This document shows, in pieces, positions 51,381 to 58,553 of a DNA stretch of 64,000 bases. A program made the translations under genes and the position numbers. The DNA is taken from NCBI GenBank assembly GCA_903888485.1, contig CAISTS010000055.1:31568-95567 (forward strand). The letters are read 5' to 3'. The notes below the pieces were generated by a model that saw nothing but the letters and a program-made list of their open reading frames with translations, was not told where the DNA came from and searched no databases. Each line of letters opens with the position of its first letter. Positions within the stretch are counted from its first letter, which is position 1. Origin of the DNA: an uncultured bacterium (GTDB taxonomy: Bacteria; Pseudomonadota; Alphaproteobacteria; Rhodospirillales; Rhodospirillaceae).

Positions 51381-52540
51381 TGGACGCAACCGTTGCCTCC
51401 GCCGTAAAGATCCGCCGCGTCGGTACGGACGCTTCGCGGGCGCAGTTCCTGGCCGTGCCGCACGCAACGCAAGGCCACGATCCGCATTGGGTCGCGCCGT
51501 TGACCTTGCTCGAGTCCGCGCGCCTCGATCCGAAGAAGAATCCCTGGTTCACCCACGGCGAGGCGCAGCTGTTTGTCGCGGAAAAGGATGGCAAGCTCGT
51601 CGGCCGCATCTCGGCGCAGATCGACCGCAGCCACATCGAACGCTACAACGACGCCACGGGCTTCTTCGGCTTTTTTGAGTCCATCGATGATTCGCAGGTC
51701 TCAGGCGCGCTCTTCGCCGCCGCCGAGGCCTGGCTGCGCGAACGCAGCATGGAACGCTGCGTCGGGCCCTTCAGCTTCAACGTCAACGATGAGTCCGGCC
51801 TGCTCGTCGATGGGTTCAACTGCCCGCCGCGTATGATGATGGGCCACGCCCAGCCGTCCTACGGCGCGCTGGTGGAAGCCGCCGGCTTCTCGAAAGCGGT
51901 CGATATGCGCGCCTATCTCACGCCCATGGACTCGGCGCTGCCCGGCAAGCAGTTGAAATGGCTGAAACGCGCGCTAGACCGCAACCCGTCGCTCAAAGTA
52001 CGCCCGCTCGATATGTCCCGTTTCGATGAGGAGATCGCCACGGTCGTGCGGATATTCAACGCCGCCTGGGCCGAAAACTGGGGCTTTATCCCCATGACCG
52101 ACATCGACGTCGCCCATATGGCCAAGGAGATGCGCGCCATTATCGTGCCGGAGCTGGTGTCCATCGCCAGCATCGACGGCAACCCGGTCGCCATGTGTCT
52201 CGCGCTCCCGGACTTGAATGAGCTCATCAAGGACTTAGATGGGAAGCTAGCGCCCTTCGGATGGGCCAAGCTGGTGTGGCGGCTCTTGACCCGCCGCACC
52301 TATGCCTCGGGAACGCGGGTGCCGCTGATGGGCGTGATGCCGGAATACAAGAACAAGCCCATGGGCTCGATGCTGGCGCTGCTCACGGTTGGCGCCGTGC
52401 GCGAGGCGTCTCTCAGACTGCGCATGCCGGTCTGCGAGATGAGCTGGGTCTTGGAGTCCAACACCCAAACCTGTCATTCGATCGAAGAAATTGGCGGGCG
52501 GGTCTACAAGATTTACCGCATGTACGAAAAGGCGCTCTAA
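51380..52540 (+). CDS. bcerS: GNAT-type N-acyltransferase, probable bacterial ceramide synthase (bCerS-like)
   Basis: A 386-residue double-GNAT protein. Distinct segments include GHDPHWVAPLTLLE, KNPWFTHGEAQLFVA, FGFFESIDD, NDESGLLVDGF and FNAAWAENWGFIPMTD. Long GNAT proteins with this layout are the bacterial ceramide synthases described in Caulobacter, which N-acylate the sphingoid base and evolved independently of eukaryotic ceramide synthases. Overlapping starts and stops with the hydroxylase and the following membrane protein support a tight operon. Confidence 0.8.
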   Translation: MDATVASAVKIRRVGTDASRAQFLAVPHATQGHDPHWVAPLTLLESARLDPKKNPWFTHGEAQLFVAEKDGKLVGRISAQIDRSHIERYNDATGFFGFFESIDDSQVSGALFAAAEAWLRERSMERCVGPFSFNVNDESGLLVDGFNCPPRMMMGHAQPSYGALVEAAGFSKAVDMRAYLTPMDSALPGKQLKWLKRALDRNPSLKVRPLDMSRFDEEIATVVRIFNAAWAENWGFIPMTDIDVAHMAKEMRAIIVPELVSIASIDGNPVAMCLALPDLNELIKDLDGKLAPFGWAKLVWRLLTRRTYASGTRVPLMGVMPEYKNKPMGSMLALLTVGAVREASLRLRMPVCEMSWVLESNTQTCHSIEEIGGRVYKIYRMYEKAL

Positions 52541-52797
52541 TGTTTGCGGCTTTCGTGCGCTTGTTCGTCGTGATTCTGGCACTGGCGGGCCTGGCGGTTC
52601 TGTTTTTCTACGCTTTCATCGCGGCGCTCATCGTCACGCCGATCTTGTTCGTGCTGTTCTGGCTGTTCGGGCGTAAATCAATGGTGCAATGGACTGTTGT
52701 GCGCCCCGGCGCTTACCCGCAGGAGCAGCCGCGCCGCTCGGGTCCGGTCATCGAGCATGATCCCAACGATTTGCCGCGCGAACCACCGCCGGCCTAA
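52540..52797 (+). CDS. Small membrane protein of the sphingolipid operon
   Basis: An 85-residue protein with two adjoining hydrophobic helices (FVRLFVVILALAGLAVLFFY and AALIVTPILFVLFWLFG) and a Pro-rich cytosolic tail (VIEHDPNDLPREPPPA). Its ATG shares one base with the bCerS-like stop codon. No family recognised; the coupling suggests an accessory role in ceramide synthesis or export. Confidence 0.7.
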   Translation: MFAAFVRLFVVILALAGLAVLFFYAFIAALIVTPILFVLFWLFGRKSMVQWTVVRPGAYPQEQPRRSGPVIEHDPNDLPREPPPA

Positions 52798-53150
52798 GGA
52801 TTTATGACGACCGCGCGTTCCGCCCTGGAGCGTTCGAGAAAGGCTTGCAGCAGACGCATATTCTTTTTGTTGGCCTTGAAGGCGACATCAAAGATGCGCC
52901 CGAGCAGCGGAATGCTGCCGACAAGGGTCAAGTTGCCCACCATGCGCAGGAGCAGCAAGCGCGGCGCACCGGCGTGGCGGGCGGCCGCGAAGATATAAAG
53001 CCCCGCAAGCCCACTGATGAGATCGCCAAGCCCGGGAGCGAGGCCGGCGAGGGCGTCGATGCCGAAGCGCCAGTTCGTTCCCGGAATGCGCCACCGCGTG
53101 TCGAGCAGATCGGCCAGCCAAGCAAGTTCGGCCTCGTCCGGGACGCGCAT
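52794..53150 (-). CDS. DUF4112 family membrane protein
   Basis: A 118-residue protein of the DUF4112 type: LADLLDTRWRIPGTNWRFGI, DALAGLAPGLGDLISGLAGL, LLLRMVGNLTLVGSIPLLGR and IFDVAFKANKKNMRLL. It has two to three hydrophobic helices. Function unknown. Its stop codon overlaps that of the convergent small membrane protein by four bases. Confidence 0.85.
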   Translation of the reverse strand: MRVPDEAELAWLADLLDTRWRIPGTNWRFGIDALAGLAPGLGDLISGLAGLYIFAAARHAGAPRLLLLRMVGNLTLVGSIPLLGRIFDVAFKANKKNMRLLQAFLERSRAERAVVINP

Positions 53151-53160
53151 GCGTAGAGGA

Positions 53161-53340
53161 TTACGGTCCGCTCGCGGCCCGGAAGACGGTCAGGCCGAGG
53201 ATCAGCATGATCGCGAAGATGGCCAGGAACAGGAAGAACAGGAACTTGGCAATTCCGATAGCCGCGCCCGCCACGCCCGTGAAGCCCAGCAGGCCGGCGA
53301 TAAGTCCCAGAACGAGGAAGATGAAAGCCCATTTCAGCAT
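53161..53340 (-). CDS. DUF1328 small membrane protein (YtjA-like)
   Basis: A 59-residue membrane protein beginning [20 protein letters not shown] and continuing [20 protein letters not shown], the DUF1328 pattern of two hydrophobic helices. Such proteins are often stress-induced and of unknown function. AAGGAG lies just upstream of ATG 53340. A sigma-EcfG-like promoter lies about 30-55 bases further upstream. It lies ten bases before the DUF4112 gene on the same strand. Confidence 0.88.
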   Translation of the reverse strand: MLKWAFIFLVLGLIAGLLGFTGVAGAAIGIAKFLFFLFLAIFAIMLILGLTVFRAASGP

Positions 53341-53368
53341 CGTTATCTCCTTTGTCGCTTAGCAAGGA

Positions 53369-53394
53369 AACGGTCCCCGCGCGATTTTGTTCAC
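53369..53394 (-). promoter_or_regulatory. General stress (EcfG-like) promoter for DUF1328 gene
   Basis: On the minus strand GTGAAC (53389-53394) and CGTT (53369-53372) are spaced by 16 bases, close to the alphaproteobacterial stress promoter GGAAC-N16/17-CGTT with one mismatch in the -35 box. Confidence 0.4.
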
Positions 53395-53468
53395 ACCTGC
53401 AAGCCCTAGGCGGCGCTAGAGCCTGATGCGGGGCTGGTCTATGCTTGAGGGATATTGGGAGGAAACCA

Positions 53469-54182
53469 ATGCGTGCATTCTTCAAGGTGATTCTGGCCGC
53501 GGCTGTTCTTCTGGCGGTTCCGCTGCATGCGGCTGAGGACAAGAACGGCTACGCCAATACCGGCCTGACACTCGATGGCATCGGTAAGTCCTACATGGGC
53601 CGCGAGATCGCTCAGGTAATGGGCTATCAGGGGGCGGAGTGGTTGGAGCGTCCCGAGCGCCAGCGCGAGGAGGGCACCGACAAGCTCCTGCCGCTCCTGG
53701 GTCTGAAACCCACGGACATAGTCGCCGACATTGGCGCAGGCTCAGGCTATTTCAGCTTCCGCATGGCCAAGCTCGTGCCGCAAGGAAAGGTATACGCCCA
53801 GGACATTCAGGAAGAGATGCTCGCCCTCGTCCAGCAGAAGAAGGGCAAGGGCGAGGGACCCAACGTCATTCCCACCCTCGGCGGCATAAATGACCCTCGC
53901 CTGCCGGCGAATGCCATCGACCTGATCCTATTGGTTGACGTCTATCACGAATTCTCGATGCCGCGGGAAATGGGCTTCGCCATGGCCAAGGCGCTGAAGA
54001 CCGGCGGGCGTATCGCGCTGGTGGAATACCGCGGCGAGGACGACAGCGTCCCCATCAAGGATGTTCACAAGATGACTGAAGAGCAGGCGCGCAAGGAAAT
54101 GGCCGCAGTCGGTCTGCGATGGGTCAGCACGGACAGCAAGTCGCTGCCGTGGCAGCACGTCATGATTTTCGAGAAGTGCTAG
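53469..54182 (+). CDS. Class I SAM-dependent methyltransferase with signal peptide
   Basis: A 237-residue protein. A classical signal peptide (FFKVILAAAVLLAVPLHAAE) precedes a Rossmann methyltransferase domain: DIVADIGAGSGYFSFRMAKL (SAM loop), GKVYAQDIQEEML and DLILLVDVYHEF. A periplasmic location is odd because SAM is cytosolic, but exported relatives are common in proteobacteria. It might act before export, bind another ligand, or be retained by an uncleaved signal. ATG 53469 is preceded by GGGAGG. Confidence 0.85.
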   Translation: MRAFFKVILAAAVLLAVPLHAAEDKNGYANTGLTLDGIGKSYMGREIAQVMGYQGAEWLERPERQREEGTDKLLPLLGLKPTDIVADIGAGSGYFSFRMAKLVPQGKVYAQDIQEEMLALVQQKKGKGEGPNVIPTLGGINDPRLPANAIDLILLVDVYHEFSMPREMGFAMAKALKTGGRIALVEYRGEDDSVPIKDVHKMTEEQARKEMAAVGLRWVSTDSKSLPWQHVMIFEKC

Positions 54183-54183
54183 A

Positions 54184-54226
54184 GCATTTTCCGGCGAAGC
54201 GGAAACTGGTTCGCCGCAGAAAATGC
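54184..54226. repeat. Dispersed palindromic repeat (AGAGCATTTTCC type)
   Basis: Outer arms GCATTTTC (54184-54191) and GAAAATGC (54219-54226) and inner arms CGGCGAA (54192-54198) and TTCGCCG (54210-54216) form a long hairpin directly after the methyltransferase stop. Such elements recur widely in alphaproteobacterial genomes. It may also serve as a transcript end. Confidence 0.65.
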
Positions 54227-54238
54227 GACGAACAAAAA

Positions 54239-54472
54239 TCAGGCGACCGGGCTGGGTAAACCCGGGTCCATCGGCGGTGGCGCCTCCACCGGCACAATCT
54301 CCGGCTGCGATGGTTGCGGCGCGGGCACTTCGTTCGGCAACGGCGGCTTGATTTCGGGGGGATTGCCCTCGTGTGGAGATTCGTCGCCATCCTTGCCGTA
54401 GTCATCGCGACCTTGGCTGGCGGTTTGGGCACCCTGCAGATACAGCGGGTCTTGCTTCCTCGTCGTGCTCAT
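54239..54472 (-). CDS. Hypothetical proline-rich protein
   Basis: A 77-residue hydrophilic protein rich in Pro, Glu and Asp (PPEIKPPLPNEVPAPQPSQP), without a signal peptide. Start ATG 54472 is chosen; the frame is open further upstream. No family recognised; probably disordered. Confidence 0.45.
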   Translation of the reverse strand: MSTTRKQDPLYLQGAQTASQGRDDYGKDGDESPHEGNPPEIKPPLPNEVPAPQPSQPEIVPVEAPPPMDPGLPSPVA

Positions 54473-54686
54473 GCGCGCATCCTTACCAAGAAAGGGAAAC
54501 TTTTCGTCAAGAACAACGACGCTCTTTACGCGCCACATAACGCGCCCTTTCCCTGAATGTTACGGCCTCCGCGGAAGTTGAATCGCGTGTTCTTCCAGGA
54601 ACATCGCGGTGTATCGCGCATTAAACCTTCGCATCGTGGTTCTGCGTATCGCGCAGAATTGTAAGTGACCGTGAAGGAGGCCTGCG

Positions 54687-55166
54687 ATGAAATCTATCGT
54701 TCCGTTTGTCGTGGTCTCTTCCCTCATGGGATGGTCGGTCTCCGCGCATGCGGCAGGCCCGGTGAATCTCTTGCAAAGCAACGTGCGCGGTGTCTCCGAT
54801 CAGATGATTCCCGTTTCGATGCCCGTGGGCGCGCTTGTGCCGCGCGCGGCGGTGACTGATCCGCAGGCGAGCGTCAGTGTCGGCGCGCCGGTCAACCTCC
54901 TCCCCAACGTGGCTTGCTTCAAAGGCGAGCCGGGGAGGGCGTGCGATGCGCGCAGCGCTGCGCAGCTCCGCGCTGTGGAAGTCACGACTGAAGAAGGTGC
55001 CGGCTTGCGCCGCGCCAGTGCGAACCTCCCGATGAGCCTTTTGATCCCGGTGGCGCAGACTGAACCCAAGACGATTCCGCCGAAGACACCCAATGCCGCC
55101 GATTCCGCCGGATGCGGCCAAAGCGCCGGAACCGCCGATCGTCGCCGACCCCGAAGCCGTGATTAA
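54687..55166 (+). CDS. Secreted hypothetical protein, probably frameshifted at its end
   Basis: A 159-residue frame with a clear signal peptide (FVVVSSLMGWSVSAHAAG) and a strong ribosome site (GAAGGAGG). The mature part is Val/Pro-rich with two cysteines (NVACFKGEPGRACDARSA). After IPPKTP near 55090 the frame becomes arginine-rich and short, whereas the neighbouring frame continues as a smooth Pro-rich tail to 55269. One extra base in CACCCAATGCC would explain this. Family unknown. Confidence 0.6.
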   Translation: MKSIVPFVVVSSLMGWSVSAHAAGPVNLLQSNVRGVSDQMIPVSMPVGALVPRAAVTDPQASVSVGAPVNLLPNVACFKGEPGRACDARSAAQLRAVEVTTEEGAGLRRASANLPMSLLIPVAQTEPKTIPPKTPNAADSAGCGQSAGTADRRRPRSRD

Positions 55167-55269
55167 ACCGCCGCCGACGGGCGACCAGGAGTTGGTGCAG
55201 CCGTCGCCGACGGCGGCGTCGAAGATGCCGGTTATCAAGCCGAAGCCCAACCCGCCGGTCATCCAGTAG
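55093..55269 (+). CDS. Pro-rich continuation of the preceding secreted protein (after frameshift)
   Basis: Reads MPPIPPDAAKAPEPPIVADP and ends PVIKPKPNPPVIQ-stop. Composition continues that of IPPKTP just upstream in another frame, so it is best seen as the true C-terminus of the 54687 gene, separated by a one-base shift, rather than a separate gene. A translated 58-residue protein from ATG 55093 cannot be excluded. Confidence 0.45.
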   Translation: MPPIPPDAAKAPEPPIVADPEAVIKPPPTGDQELVQPSPTAASKMPVIKPKPNPPVIQ

Positions 55270-55278
55270 CGGGCGCGG

Positions 55279-57057
55279 CTATTCCGCGGCTGAACTACGT
55301 TTGAAGTCCGCCGCGACACCCGCCAGCATCGCGCCGCTCAAGAGGTGGTGCGGAAAACGGATCGTCGCGGTGGTGCCACCGCCGACAACGCTGTCGATCA
55401 AAAGCTCACCGCCCAGTACGTCCATATAGCGTTTGCAGATCGAAAGCCCGAGGCCGGTGCCCTGGCCACTGTGCGAGACCGCCGGGTTCCCTTGCAGGAA
55501 GGGCTCGCCCAACCGCTTGAGCAGTGCGGGCTCGATGCCCGGGCCTTGGTCGGCGACGCAGGCGTCCAGATGCTTGCCCTCGGCATGGCGCGCCGTGACG
55601 ACAATCTCGCCGCCCGGCGGCGAGAACTTGATGGCGTTGGAGAGCAGGTTGATCATCACCTGACGGCTGAAGCGCTGGTCGCCGGAGACGGCCGGCAGCA
55701 CATTCGGCACGGCTGTGTGGATCCGCACGCCCTTTTGGCTGGCGAGGCCCTCGACAAAGGACACGGCTGCGCCGATGACGTTGTGCAGATTGATGGCCTC
55801 GCGCTGCAGGGGCTGCGCGCCGGACTCGATCTTGGCCATGTCGAGGATGTCGTTGACGATATTGAGCAGGTGTTCGCCCGAGCGGTGAATATGGTCGGCG
55901 TAGGCGGCGTAGGCGGGCGCGATGTTGTCGCCCAGTACCTTGTTCTTGATGATCTCCGAGAAGCCCATGATGGCGTTCAAGGGCGTGCGGAACTCGTGGC
56001 TCATGTGCGCAAGGAACCGGCTTTTGGCTTCGTTGGCTTCTTCAGCGCTGGCTTTGGCGTTGCGCAACGCCATCTCGTTCTCCTCGGTGCGCCGGATCTG
56101 GCGCAGGATGATCACCGCGAACACGGCCATCGCCAGAACGATGCCGAAGACGGCGAGAACGATGGAATTGCGGCTTGATCGCCATGCCAAGAGGAAGTCA
56201 TCGGCAGAAAGCCCCACGGTCACGCTCACCGGCAGCGGTCCGATCAAAGCGCGTGTGGCCGTGAAGGTGACCAGGCCGCCTTTGCGGATGAGAGCGTCAT
56301 CCGGAATGACCAGCGGGGCTTCGCGCTGCGCGCCGATGGGAAGGCTCAGCGTACGTGTCCCGGCCACCACCTGGTCTTTCACCCACATGGCGATGCGCCC
56401 GCGCGTGCCGACGTCGAGGGTGGCGTAGTAGTCACCGAAAAAATGCGGATCGAGCAACGCGAAGATGTAACCTGTTACCTGCCCTTCGGATCCGAGGACG
56501 CGTACGCCGAGCGGCAGCATCCACTGATCGGGCGGCGCATCGGTGCGCTGGTTGAGGTAGGGCTCGCCCAGCAACAGGCGCTCGCCCACGGGCATAATCG
56601 AGGCGAAGGACATCCCCGTGAGCAGCACGCGGCTGATGTCTACCGGGAACGAGCGCGATCCAGCCACCCCTTCGAAGTGCTCATCGAGGATGAAGAAGCT
56701 CATCACTGCCGGTGCGCTCTTGAGCTTGTCGGCGAGAATGCGGTGCAGGTACGCCTGATCGGCCGGCCTGCCGGCTTTTGCGGCGAGTTCGTAGCTGTAG
56801 ACGTCGGCGATGCCTTCGATGATGCGCACGGTTTCGCCGAAGGTTTGCGACGCATGGGCCTCGGCGGTACGGGAGGTGTTGCGCGTCGCGCGCACGGCAC
56901 TGTCGAGCGCCGCGTTATACTGTTGCGCGATGCTGTAGACGCCTGCGGCGATGACCAGCGCGGCGAAGCTTGATACCAAAAGGATGGTCGCGATGCGCAG
57001 GCGGCGCAGCGACGAGATGCTTGCAACTTTGCGGGAGGCACCCGTCAGCGGTTTCAC
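55279..57057 (-). CDS. Membrane sensor histidine kinase
   Basis: A 592-residue kinase with two membrane helices (about residues 22-43 and 298-318) enclosing a periplasmic sensor domain of about 250 residues, probably Cache-like. The dimerisation His is His354 in LAHMSHEFRTPLNAIMGFSE. ATPase motifs include INLLSNAIKFSPPGG, VADQGPGIEP and GQGTGLGLSICKRYMDVLGG. The start is GTG 57057. It lies downstream of the response regulator gene 57197-58282 on the same strand, 139 bases apart, and they may be partners. Confidence 0.92.
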   Translation of the reverse strand: MKPLTGASRKVASISSLRRLRIATILLVSSFAALVIAAGVYSIAQQYNAALDSAVRATRNTSRTAEAHASQTFGETVRIIEGIADVYSYELAAKAGRPADQAYLHRILADKLKSAPAVMSFFILDEHFEGVAGSRSFPVDISRVLLTGMSFASIMPVGERLLLGEPYLNQRTDAPPDQWMLPLGVRVLGSEGQVTGYIFALLDPHFFGDYYATLDVGTRGRIAMWVKDQVVAGTRTLSLPIGAQREAPLVIPDDALIRKGGLVTFTATRALIGPLPVSVTVGLSADDFLLAWRSSRNSIVLAVFGIVLAMAVFAVIILRQIRRTEENEMALRNAKASAEEANEAKSRFLAHMSHEFRTPLNAIMGFSEIIKNKVLGDNIAPAYAAYADHIHRSGEHLLNIVNDILDMAKIESGAQPLQREAINLHNVIGAAVSFVEGLASQKGVRIHTAVPNVLPAVSGDQRFSRQVMINLLSNAIKFSPPGGEIVVTARHAEGKHLDACVADQGPGIEPALLKRLGEPFLQGNPAVSHSGQGTGLGLSICKRYMDVLGGELLIDSVVGGGTTATIRFPHHLLSGAMLAGVAADFKRSSAAE

Positions 57058-57196
57058 GAGCTAGATCTTTCCGCTAGGTCGGTCGCGCCGAAGGATCCGC
57101 ATTTTGCCCCCGTGCGCGGCCTGAAGATTCGACCCGCGTATGATACGGCCCCGCCAGGGGGCAGCGCACGCACATAATGGATAAATCAGCCTGGCT

Positions 57197-58282
57197 CTAC
57201 TGCGCCGGGGCAGGGGCGTACTTGTTGATCGCCATCTTCAAGGCCTTGAACAGCATCTGGCCAAGTTCGCCGCCGTCGCCCTCGATCTTGTCGCGCAAGA
57301 CAGCACGCATGGTGTCGATGTGTGCCTTGACGATCTCGAGATTGGCGTCGTCCTGGCGGCACGGTGGCTTGGTCACTTCGTAGAGCGACTTACCGAACAC
57401 GGTGATCAAGGGGTAGCCGAAGGTGCCTCCCTGGCCGCGGAGTTCGTGGGCGATCAGGTTGATCTCTTCGAATTGCGCCGTGCGCTCGCCGCTGACCTGC
57501 TTGGCTTCGGTCACCTGGCGGGAAAGCCTGTCGAGATAGCCCTTGGCCCAATCCAGGAAGCCGTCGGCTTCGCGCTTGAGTTGCTGTTCGGCGGAGAAGA
57601 GCACGTCGTCGGGGAGGACGAAGGGCTGACGCATGGCGTTCGAGCCCATCTTCTGCTTGAGGTAGTTGGGCAGCTTGAACAGCCAGACGTCTGAAGGCGC
57701 CGCGGGTTTTTCGACCTTGTCCTTCGAATAGACAATGGTCGCATGGGATTCATCGGGTTTTCTGCGCTCTTGACCCTTCGGCGGCCCGGCCTTCGAGCGG
57801 CGGCGGCAAGGGCCGAAATAGGTCTGCGTCGTCACATACTGGCGCGGCGCATCGATGATGCGCTGCAGCACCTTGTAGATGTTCTCGACGGAAAAGGGCT
57901 TGGCCATGAAGTCGGTGACGCCGTGGTCGCGTGACGCCTCGACGTTGACGCGGTCGGCCGCGCCCGAGAGCATGATGAACGGCATGAAGCGGTTGGGCGA
58001 GGCCTTGTCGTCACGCAGCCACTGCAGAAGGTGCACGCCCGACACGGGCGACATGATGAAGTCCGAAATCACAATATCGATGGGTTCGACCGCGGTGCCG
58101 AAGCCTTTGGCGGTCAGCTTCAGGTATTCAACCGCCTCTTTTCCGTTTTTGGACTTCTGAACGCGCGTGAACCCCAGGCGCTTCAGGCTGTTGACCAGAA
58201 TATCGAGCATGTACTCGTTATCCTCGACCACCATGAGGGAGATGCGGTCGTGGCCCGGGTCCACCTTGTCTTTATTCAGCAT
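57197..58282 (-). CDS. Response regulator with C-terminal HPt-like region
   Basis: A 361-residue protein. The N-terminal receiver has VVEDN, phospho-acceptor Asp74 (VISDFIMSP), LSGA and Lys128 (FMAKPF). A charged linker (RRRSKAGPPKGQERRKPDES) leads to a helical domain with LIAHELRGQGGTFGYPLITV; His279 in this AHELRGQGGTFG motif resembles the phospho-His of HPt domains. It may therefore both receive and pass on phosphate. ATG 58282 is chosen over GTG 58288. Confidence 0.82.
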   Translation of the reverse strand: MLNKDKVDPGHDRISLMVVEDNEYMLDILVNSLKRLGFTRVQKSKNGKEAVEYLKLTAKGFGTAVEPIDIVISDFIMSPVSGVHLLQWLRDDKASPNRFMPFIMLSGAADRVNVEASRDHGVTDFMAKPFSVENIYKVLQRIIDAPRQYVTTQTYFGPCRRRSKAGPPKGQERRKPDESHATIVYSKDKVEKPAAPSDVWLFKLPNYLKQKMGSNAMRQPFVLPDDVLFSAEQQLKREADGFLDWAKGYLDRLSRQVTEAKQVSGERTAQFEEINLIAHELRGQGGTFGYPLITVFGKSLYEVTKPPCRQDDANLEIVKAHIDTMRAVLRDKIEGDGGELGQMLFKALKMAINKYAPAPAQ

Positions 58283-58553
58283 CGACACGTCGGAAACTTC
58301 CTATCGCCGTCCAGACGGGCAAGTGTCCTGGAAAAATTGGGTTTTCCCCAAGGCAACCAAAACCCCCGGGAGACGCCATCATCGTCGTCTTCCGCCCACC
58401 TCGATACCATTGTAAACGGCCCAAGCCATTTCACAATCCCTAAACTCAATCTAAGTGGATGTAATTAATGGAGTTTTTACTAAAAAAATTGCTAATCGTG
58501 CGGAGGAAGCGCCCGAAAACGCACATCGTGCGTGATAAGCTTCCCGCCTCGCC
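58283..58553. other. Divergent promoter region, AT-rich
   Basis: 271 bases between the minus-strand response regulator and the plus-strand membrane protein. Bases 58430-58500 are distinctly AT-rich. No gene or convincing promoter pair could be picked out by eye. Confidence 0.4.

Noticed and set aside
52928..53542. 204-codon minus-strand frame over the DUF4112/DUF1328 region
   Set aside because: Conflicts with two clearly recognised small membrane proteins in another frame.
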